Assembly (NCBI GenBank): GCA_900544995.1
Contig: UQXC01000069.1
Span: forward strand, 1 to 9,308
Direction: 5' to 3'
Length of the DNA stretch: 9,308 bases
From: an uncultured Collinsella sp.
GTDB taxonomy: Bacteria > Actinomycetota > Coriobacteriia > Coriobacteriales > Coriobacteriaceae
The position numbers and the translations under genes are program-made. Each line of letters starts with the position of its first letter. Position 1 is the stretch's first letter. Under the pieces are notes generated by a model. It did not search any database. It was not told the DNA's origin and worked only from the letters and a program-made list of their open reading frames with translations. Positions 1-4,547 of this stretch are shown piece after piece.

Positions 1-42
1 CCAGGATGATCGGCCGTCCCCCCGGCGGCCGCTACCGCCGCA

Positions 43-1434
43 GTGTCGGCTCCCGAGCATCAAAACGGCGATGTTTCCCGTGAAACCATGCCCGCCGTCT
101 CGGCGTCGGCAGCCCCCATGCCCGCTGCCACACACATGCCTATCGCGCACGACGCAACACCGGGCGAGGATTCGGGCATCGCAATCAAAAACACGCTTTC
201 GGCCGACGATTTCCGCCGCATGATGAACCAGATGAAAGGCGGTGCGCCCGAAAAGAGTGCAAAACCAGCCTCTACATCGCCCACGAGTGCCCCCGCAGCT
301 GCGGCGCCGGCCGAGCAAAACGCTGACGGCGCACCCCTCGCGGCCAACTCGAAATTCACCTTCGAAAACTTTGTCTACGGCCCCGAAAACAGCCATGCCT
401 ATCGCTCGGCGCTCAAGTTTGCCGCGCTCGCGGACGAACGCGGCACATGCACATCCCTGTTCATCTATGGCAAATCGGGGCTGGGCAAGACCCATCTGCT
501 GCTCGCCATCAAAAACGAGCTCGCCGAAAAGTCGCCCGAGATCAAGGTGAAGTACGCCAACTCGCAGGCATACCTCGATGACCTGATGACGGAGTTCGAC
601 CGCCAAAAGAAAAGCAACGCCCCCATCATGCAGGCATACCATGGCGTGGATGTGCTCATTATCGACGACATTCAAAACATCATCGGCAAGCGCGCGAGCG
701 TGGACTACTTCTTCCAGCTCATGGACGAGTTTATCCGCAACAACAAAAAAGTCGTCATCGCAGCCGACCGCGCACCCAAAGACCTGAGCATGGACGAACG
801 CCTTACCAGCCGTTTTAACGCCGGTATGCTCTGTTTGGTGGCAGAGCCCAGCTACGAGATGAAATACAAAATCTTGCAGCGCTACTACGAGAACACGATA
901 GCCGCCGCACCCGAGGCGGGTGACGACTCGCTGTTGGCGGCCTACGGCGGCGATGGCGGGCACCTGACCGACGAGCACTTTAAGCACATGGCGGAGGTGT
1001 CGGGAACCAACATTCGCGAACTCGAGAGCTTTTGCGAACGCTGTGCCGGCGAGGCGGGAGACCGCGAACGCGAGGGCAGCGAGCTCAGCTTCGACGACAT
1101 CGACGCCATCGCAAGCCAGTACTTCGACACGTCGGCCAAGAAGATCAACGTGCAGACGGTCCAGTCTGTCATCGAGGAGCAATACGGCGTGACGCACGAG
1201 GAGCTCATCGGCCCGCGCCGCAACGCCAACATTGCCAAAGCCCGCCACATCGCCATCTATCTGGCCATCGAGATGTGCGAGATGACGACTACGGCGGTGG
1301 GCGCGGAGTTTGGCAACCGCAACCACTCAACCGTCAGCACGAGCTATAAAAAGGTTCAGAAGATGATTCAGGAAGACCGCACCGTAACCGAGGATCTCAA
1401 ATCGCTACGAGATAAAATTACACTGCGTTCGTAG
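43..1434 (+). CDS. dnaA: Chromosomal replication initiator protein DnaA (5' end missing or disrupted; domains II-IV present)
   Basis: DnaA is the AAA+ initiator that binds DnaA boxes at oriC, forms an ATP-dependent filament and melts the origin. Counting from the GTG at 43, residues 1-101 are an Ala/Pro/Met-rich linker of domain II type. The AAA+ core begins near residue 102 (NSKFTFENFVYG), with Walker A GKSGLGKT at 143-150, Walker B VLIIDDIQ at 204-211, sensor 1 around VVIAADRAPKDL, an ERLTSRF box VII segment and sensor 2 GTNIRELE at 321-328. Domain IV ends with the signature FGNRNHSTV at 423-431, where most DnaA proteins have GGRDHTTV. The roughly 85-residue domain I normally found before the linker is absent. 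An in-frame TGA lies at 7-9 and no Shine-Dalgarno sequence precedes GTG 43 or the next in-frame ATGs, so 43 is only the first possible start. The gene is probably cut by the window edge or frameshifted. Its identity is certain; its 5' end is not. Confidence 0.95.
   Translation: MSAPEHQNGDVSRETMPAVSASAAPMPAATHMPIAHDATPGEDSGIAIKNTLSADDFRRMMNQMKGGAPEKSAKPASTSPTSAPAAAAPAEQNADGAPLAANSKFTFENFVYGPENSHAYRSALKFAALADERGTCTSLFIYGKSGLGKTHLLLAIKNELAEKSPEIKVKYANSQAYLDDLMTEFDRQKKSNAPIMQAYHGVDVLIIDDIQNIIGKRASVDYFFQLMDEFIRNNKKVVIAADRAPKDLSMDERLTSRFNAGMLCLVAEPSYEMKYKILQRYYENTIAAAPEAGDDSLLAAYGGDGGHLTDEHFKHMAEVSGTNIRELESFCERCAGEAGDREREGSELSFDDIDAIASQYFDTSAKKINVQTVQSVIEEQYGVTHEELIGPRRNANIAKARHIAIYLAIEMCEMTTTAVGAEFGNRNHSTVSTSYKKVQKMIQEDRTVTEDLKSLRDKITLRS
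72..87. promoter_or_regulatory. parS-like centromere site inside dnaA
   Basis: The sequence TGTTTCCCGTGAAACC matches the bacterial parS consensus TGTTTCACGTGAAACA at 14 of 16 positions. The central 14-mer GTTTCCCGTGAAAC departs from a perfect palindrome at one base pair. The hexamer GTGAAA and both outer GTTTC/GAAAC arms are intact. parS sites are bound by ParB (Spo0J), which loads SMC and anchors the origin for segregation, and they cluster around oriC. Here the site is about 1.35 kb before the presumed origin. In the DnaA frame it encodes V-S-R-E-T in the variable linker, where coding constraint is low. The match and location are seen; ParB binding is inferred. Confidence 0.6.
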
Positions 1435-1449
1435 GGAAATAGAGACACC

Positions 1450-1613
1450 TGTTGAAAACTTGTCGAAACGCCGGGCATAACGTGTCTAAAACTCACCCCA
1501 AGGCGACGAAAAGTTTTCCGCAGGTTTTGAACGTGGAAAACACGGTCGGTTGCGCACAGGATGCTGTCGATTCTCTTTTTGGAGTTGACCAGCGCTTTTG
1601 GGAGTAATCAACA
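1450..1613. repeat. Cluster of degenerate DnaA boxes
   Basis: No 9-mer here equals the consensus TTATCCACA, but several resemble it or the TTTTCCACA variant. They are TTTTCAACA (1450-1458, minus), TTGTCGAAA (1460-1468, plus), TTTTAGACA (1483-1491, minus), TTTTCCGCA (1514-1522, plus), TTTTCCACG (1532-1540, minus), TTGCGCACA (1550-1558, plus) and TAATCAACA (1605-1613, plus). Each lies one or two changes from TTTTCCACA, TTGTCCACA or TTATCAACA. The density and the location just after dnaA support DnaA binding, but individual boxes are weak matches and some will be chance. The best are 1450-1458, 1514-1522, 1532-1540 and 1605-1613. Confidence 0.55.
1513..1541. repeat. Inverted repeat carrying a convergent pair of DnaA-box-like sites
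   Basis: GTTTTCC (1513-1519) and GGAAAAC (1535-1541) are exact reverse complements separated by 15 bases. Each arm is the core of a DnaA-box-like 9-mer: TTTTCCGCA on the plus strand and TTTTCCACG on the minus strand. It lacks a following T run, so it does not look like a terminator. A facing pair of initiator sites is the more natural reading. Confidence 0.45.
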
Positions 1614-1625
1614 GTTTCGTCAGTG

Positions 1626-1654
1626 CTATTACTATTATTAAGATATTTATATCT
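1626..1654. other. DnaA-trio run and AT-rich DNA unwinding element
   Basis: The plus strand reads CTA TTA CTA TTA TTA at 1626-1640. Read 3' to 5', the complementary strand is GAT AAT GAT AAT AAT, so all five triplets fit the published DnaA-trio pattern 3'-(G/A)A(T/A)-5', the element that DnaA filaments use to engage single-stranded DNA at the unwinding site. It starts 12 bases after the DnaA-box-like TAATCAACA at 1605-1613. It is followed directly by AGATAT-TT-ATATCT (1641-1654), a perfect 6 bp inverted repeat with almost no G or C. The order box, spacer, trios, AT-rich segment is that of the basal unwinding system described in Bacillus subtilis. The pattern is seen; the function is inferred. 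Confidence 0.65.
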
Positions 1655-1672
1655 ATAGAAAGGTATTAAAAG

Positions 1673-2776
1673 ATGAAGTTCACCGTCAGCCAAAGCTCGC
1701 TCACGCAAGCCATCGGCGTCGTTATGAAAGGCGTCGCTTCGGCATCTACCCTTCCCATCCTGTCGGGCGTGCTCGTTAAGGCGCAGGACGGCATCTTGGA
1801 ATTCCAAACCTCTAACTACACCATCTCGATTCGTCATCGCATTGCCGCGCATGTCGAAGAAGAGGGCGAGATGGTTATCCCCTGTAAGATGCTCTCCAAC
1901 ATCACCAAGACCCTCCCCGATGCCCCGGTCACCTTTGAGCTGTCCGAGCGTCAGGTGCTGATTGGTTGCGAGAAGAGCTCGTTCCGCCTGAACACGCTCG
2001 ATGCCAATGACTTCCCCGAGTTTCCGGCCTATGCCATCGAGAGCGCCGTGGAACTGCCGACCGATATCTTGTCCGAAATGGTCGGCCGCGTGTGGCGCGT
2101 CACCTCGACCGACAAGGCCCGCCCCATCCTGGGTGGCGTGCACATGAAGGTCGAGAACAACACCGTGCGCCTGGTGGCGACCGATTCCTTCCGCTTGGCC
2201 GTGTGCGATACGCAGGTCGAGACCTCGACCCTCGAGGGCTCCTTTGAGCTCAACGTTCCGGCTGACGCCTTTAACGACGCGCTGAACATCATGGCCAGCC
2301 AGGCGACCATCATGATCGGGGCTACCGACACCCAGGTCGTCTTTGAGGCCGGCAACACCACCTACGTGTCGCGCCGCATCGAGGGCGTGTACCCCAACTA
2401 CAAGCAGCTCATCCCCGATTCGTGCGTGACGAGCGTCAAGATCGACGTCGCCGCCTTTAACGCCGCCCTCAAGCGCGTGGCCGTTATCGCGAGTGCCAAC
2501 CCCGCCGTCAAGTTCGAGATCGATGTCGAGAACGGGCAGATGGGCCTGTCCTCCATTTCCAATGACCAGGACCTTGCACAGGAGACGATCGATGTCGAGG
2601 CCGAGGGCGAGTCGGGCACCATCGCTTTCAACTACCACTACATCTTCGGCTGCCTCAATGCCCTGTCCAAGGAGAAGGAGATCACGCTGGAGCTCAAGAG
2701 CTACTCGCAGGCGGGCATCTTCAAGTCCTACGACAAGATCAACTACCTGTACCTGGTCATGCCGGTCCGCATCTAG
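1673..2776 (+). CDS. dnaN: DNA polymerase III subunit beta (sliding clamp)
   Basis: DnaN forms a ring-shaped homodimer that encircles DNA and tethers polymerase III and repair factors to it. The 367-residue product has the usual family length. It shows the expected triplicated clamp organisation (about residues 1-120, 125-245 and 250-367). Family-typical segments are the N-terminal MKFTVSQSSL, TLPILSGV, SFRLNTLDANDFPEFP in domain 1, ATDSFRLA in domain 2, the inter-domain RRIEGVYPNYKQLIP, and the C-terminal YLVMPVRI, which forms part of the peptide-binding pocket. ATG 1673 is supported by AGAAAGG at 1657-1663, nine bases upstream. It is the first gene after oriC and is followed nine bases later by recF, so the two are probably co-transcribed. 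A promoter must lie in or near the AT-rich part of oriC, but I cannot assign -35 and -10 boxes with confidence. Confidence 0.98.
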   Translation: MKFTVSQSSLTQAIGVVMKGVASASTLPILSGVLVKAQDGILEFQTSNYTISIRHRIAAHVEEEGEMVIPCKMLSNITKTLPDAPVTFELSERQVLIGCEKSSFRLNTLDANDFPEFPAYAIESAVELPTDILSEMVGRVWRVTSTDKARPILGGVHMKVENNTVRLVATDSFRLAVCDTQVETSTLEGSFELNVPADAFNDALNIMASQATIMIGATDTQVVFEAGNTTYVSRRIEGVYPNYKQLIPDSCVTSVKIDVAAFNAALKRVAVIASANPAVKFEIDVENGQMGLSSISNDQDLAQETIDVEAEGESGTIAFNYHYIFGCLNALSKEKEITLELKSYSQAGIFKSYDKINYLYLVMPVRI

Positions 2777-2785
2777 CGCTGCGCC

Positions 2786-3892
2786 ATGACCATATTCGCC
2801 CGCGATCTTTCCGTCGCGCACTACCGCAGCTTCGATAGCTGTCGCCTTGCCCTGGATGAGGGCGTGACGATACTTGCGGGACCCAACGCGGCGGGAAAGA
2901 CCAATCTCATAGAGGCACTGCAGCTGCTGACGAGCGGCGCCTCGTTTAGGCATCCGACCGCAGCCGAGCTTGTCCATGACGGCGTGGGCTCGTGCAAGGT
3001 CGAGCTGAGGCTCGAGGGCGACGGCCGCGTGCTTGATATGGGATTGAACGCGGAGGACGGTAAGCGCTCGTTTAGCCGCAACGGCAAGAGATGTTCTGCC
3101 GCCGGTGTGCGCGGGGTTCTGCCGAGCGTGCTGTTTTGTCCCGACCATCTGGACATGGTTAAGCGAGGCGCCAGTGTGCGCCGCGCCGCCCTCGATGACT
3201 TTGGCATGCAACTGAGCGCACGCTATGCCGATCTTGCGAGCACCTATGGGCGCTGCGTGACCCAGCGTAACGCCTTGCTCAAGGAGACCTGGTGCTGCCG
3301 CGAGATGCTCGGCGCGTGGAACGATTCGATTGCCCGCGCGGGCTCGGCCCTGCTCGTGCACCGGTTGGCCCTGCTCGACCGGCTGGCGGGCCATGTGCAC
3401 ACTGCCTACGGGCAAGTGGCGTCCGGCGAGGCTGCCAACGTGACCTATACGTCCACACTGGGGGATTTGCCCCAGGTCGAGGATCGCGAGGAGCTGAAGG
3501 GCTGGGCGTACGAGCGCATGCTTGCTGCCCTTGATGAGCACGCCGACGAGGAAATTCGCCGCGGCGTGACGTTGGTGGGACCGCATCGCGATGAGATTGA
3601 GTTTACCGTGGCGGGTCGCTCCGCCCGCTCGTTTGCCAGCCAAGGCCAGCAGCGAACGTTGGTGCTGGCCTGGAAGGTGGCGGAGGTGGCCGTGGCTCGC
3701 GATGTCTTGGGCACCGCCCCACTGCTGCTTTTGGACGACGTGATGAGCGAGCTCGATGGCGGGCGTCGCGGTGCTTTCCTGCGGCTGATCGGCGATGATA
3801 TCCAGACGGTCATAACCACGACCAACCTGGGGTATTTTACCGATGACCTGCTTGATCGAGCCAAGGTGGTGAGCATGGGTGAGACGTGCTAA
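2786..3892 (+). CDS. recF: DNA replication and repair protein RecF
   Basis: RecF is an SMC-like ABC ATPase that binds gapped DNA and, with RecO and RecR, helps load RecA at stalled forks. The 368-residue product has normal length. Walker A GPNAAGKTN is at residues 32-40. The conserved VGPHRDEIEF lies in the C-terminal part. The ABC signature region FASQGQQRT has its serine at 285. Walker B LLLLDD (313-318) is followed by VMSELD, and the TTTNLGYF near the end fits the switch region. The middle segment is the less conserved arm. ATG 2786 lies nine bases after the dnaN stop with no clear Shine-Dalgarno sequence, so translation is probably coupled to dnaN. Its last 14 bases overlap the next gene. 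Confidence 0.97.
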   Translation: MTIFARDLSVAHYRSFDSCRLALDEGVTILAGPNAAGKTNLIEALQLLTSGASFRHPTAAELVHDGVGSCKVELRLEGDGRVLDMGLNAEDGKRSFSRNGKRCSAAGVRGVLPSVLFCPDHLDMVKRGASVRRAALDDFGMQLSARYADLASTYGRCVTQRNALLKETWCCREMLGAWNDSIARAGSALLVHRLALLDRLAGHVHTAYGQVASGEAANVTYTSTLGDLPQVEDREELKGWAYERMLAALDEHADEEIRRGVTLVGPHRDEIEFTVAGRSARSFASQGQQRTLVLAWKVAEVAVARDVLGTAPLLLLDDVMSELDGGRRGAFLRLIGDDIQTVITTTNLGYFTDDLLDRAKVVSMGETC

Positions 3893-4442
3893 TTACGAGC
3901 GCGAGAGCGAAACGGTCGCCTTCAGTGGGTTTTTGAACGCAGAGCGCCAGCGCATCCTGGCGGCCGCGACACCTGAGCGCCGCGCGCAGATGGAGGCTGC
4001 CGAGGAGTCGCGCGCGGTCTATCGCGCGTGGAACGCGGTGTGCTCGGGCACGCGCGAGGGACGGCATGTGACGGGCCTACGCTACCTGCCCGAGTCCAAT
4101 GAGCTGCTGGTATATCTCGATTCGCCCTCGTGGACGCAGGAAATGACGCTGTTGCGCGAGATCATCCGCGCACGCATGGAGCGCGCCGGTGCGCATGTGG
4201 ACGGCCTGGTGTTCAAAACCACCGCGCCCGGTCACACGCCGCCCGCTGCCAAGGAGCGCCTGCGCCCGGCGACGACCGAGCGCCCGCCGGCCCCGCACGC
4301 CGACCTAAGTGAGGCCGAGCGCACCGAGATCGAGCGCCAAGTGGCACTCATCGAGGACCAAAAACTGCGCGAGGCCCTCGAGAACGCCATGAGAGCCAGT
4401 GCCGAGTGGGCCAAGGGCGTGCAAAGCAAAAAAGAGCCTTAA
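3879..4442 (+). CDS. dciA: DciA-like (DUF721) protein, probable replicative helicase loader/operator
   Basis: DUF721 proteins include DciA, which interacts with the replicative helicase DnaB and supports its loading in bacteria that lack DnaC or DnaI. A DUF721 gene between recF and gyrB is the usual arrangement in actinobacteria. The product has 187 residues. The DUF721 core is at about 46-115: AVYRAWNAVC with Trp51, the strand NELLVYLDS, then SPSWTQEMTLLREII with Trp85, and VDGLVFKT. A charged helical N-terminus precedes it. A Pro/Ala linker (about 116-141) leads to a C-terminal helical segment, LSEAERTEIERQ onward, of a kind seen on many DUF721 proteins. The start is GTG 3879, inside recF (14 bp overlap), with AAGGTGG at 3863-3869 nine bases upstream. 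This suggests coupling to recF. Family assignment is good; the helicase role is inferred from DciA work in other bacteria. Confidence 0.85.
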   Translation: MRRANYERESETVAFSGFLNAERQRILAAATPERRAQMEAAEESRAVYRAWNAVCSGTREGRHVTGLRYLPESNELLVYLDSPSWTQEMTLLREIIRARMERAGAHVDGLVFKTTAPGHTPPAAKERLRPATTERPPAPHADLSEAERTEIERQVALIEDQKLREALENAMRASAEWAKGVQSKKEP

Positions 4443-4468
4443 ATCGCATCTGGTGGCCTTGTAGAGCC

Positions 4469-4498
4469 AAATACCCTCGTTCCCGAGGGTATTTTTTT
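4469..4498 (+). terminator. Intrinsic terminator after dciA
   Basis: An 11 bp perfect stem, AAATACCCTCG (4469-4479) and CGAGGGTATTT (4484-4494), closes on a TTCC loop and runs into seven consecutive T bases (4492-4498). It should end the dnaN-recF-dciA transcript. Only about 50 bases separate it from the gyrB start, so gyrBA must have its own promoter at or overlapping this site or depend on read-through. A TAAACT at 4503-4508 could be a -10 element, but I see no convincing -35. Confidence 0.93.
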
Positions 4499-4537
4499 AC
4501 GATAAACTAGTAAGGCTGTACACATTTTCTTGACTGA

Positions 4538-4543
4538 AGGAGG
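4538..4543 (+). promoter_or_regulatory. gyrB Shine-Dalgarno sequence fixing the GTG start
   Basis: AGGAGG at 4538-4543 is followed by four bases (ACGT) and then GTG 4548. The gyrA start has the same architecture: AGGAGG at 6580-6585, four bases (TAAC), then GTG 6590. This fixes the gyrB start at 4548 and rules against an in-frame TTG at 4530, which has no ribosome binding site and would place the Shine-Dalgarno inside the gene. Confidence 0.85.
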
Positions 4544-4547
4544 ACGT

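Larger units (their letters stand above)
1435..1672. other. oriC: Probable chromosomal replication origin (oriC), dnaA-dnaN intergenic region
   Basis: This 238 bp region between dnaA and dnaN is the only sizeable non-coding stretch and is the classical position of oriC in many Gram-positive lineages and Actinomycetota. Reading left to right, it holds a 165 bp part with several DnaA-box-like 9-mers on both strands, a short spacer, a trinucleotide run of DnaA-trio type (1626-1640), an AT-only-leaning segment with a perfect small inverted repeat (1641-1654), and the dnaN ribosome binding site. G/C bias changes sign here. In five sampled 60-base rows of dnaA I count 70 G to 99 C, against 77 G to 72 C in four rows of dnaN and 86 to 77 in four rows of recF. 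I see no tRNA, small ORF or clear intrinsic terminator in it. Confidence 0.8.

Noticed and set aside
1585..1610. Possible sigma-70 promoter for dnaN (TTGACC at 1585-1590)
   Set aside because: No -10 hexamer lies at 16-18 bp. The only TA-rich match, TAATCA at 1605, is 14 bp away and is better read as a DnaA-box-like site.
1493..3643. 716-codon open frame on the minus strand across oriC, dnaN and part of recF
   Set aside because: It is antisense to two certain genes and runs through the origin. Its product is a low-information His/Arg/Gly/Val-rich sequence typical of the reverse complement of GC-rich coding DNA, and it shows no recognisable domain.
4530..4547. Upstream TTG start for gyrB adding six residues
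   Set aside because: It has no Shine-Dalgarno sequence and would place the AGGAGG at 4538-4543 inside the gene. GTG 4548 shares exact spacing with the gyrA start.
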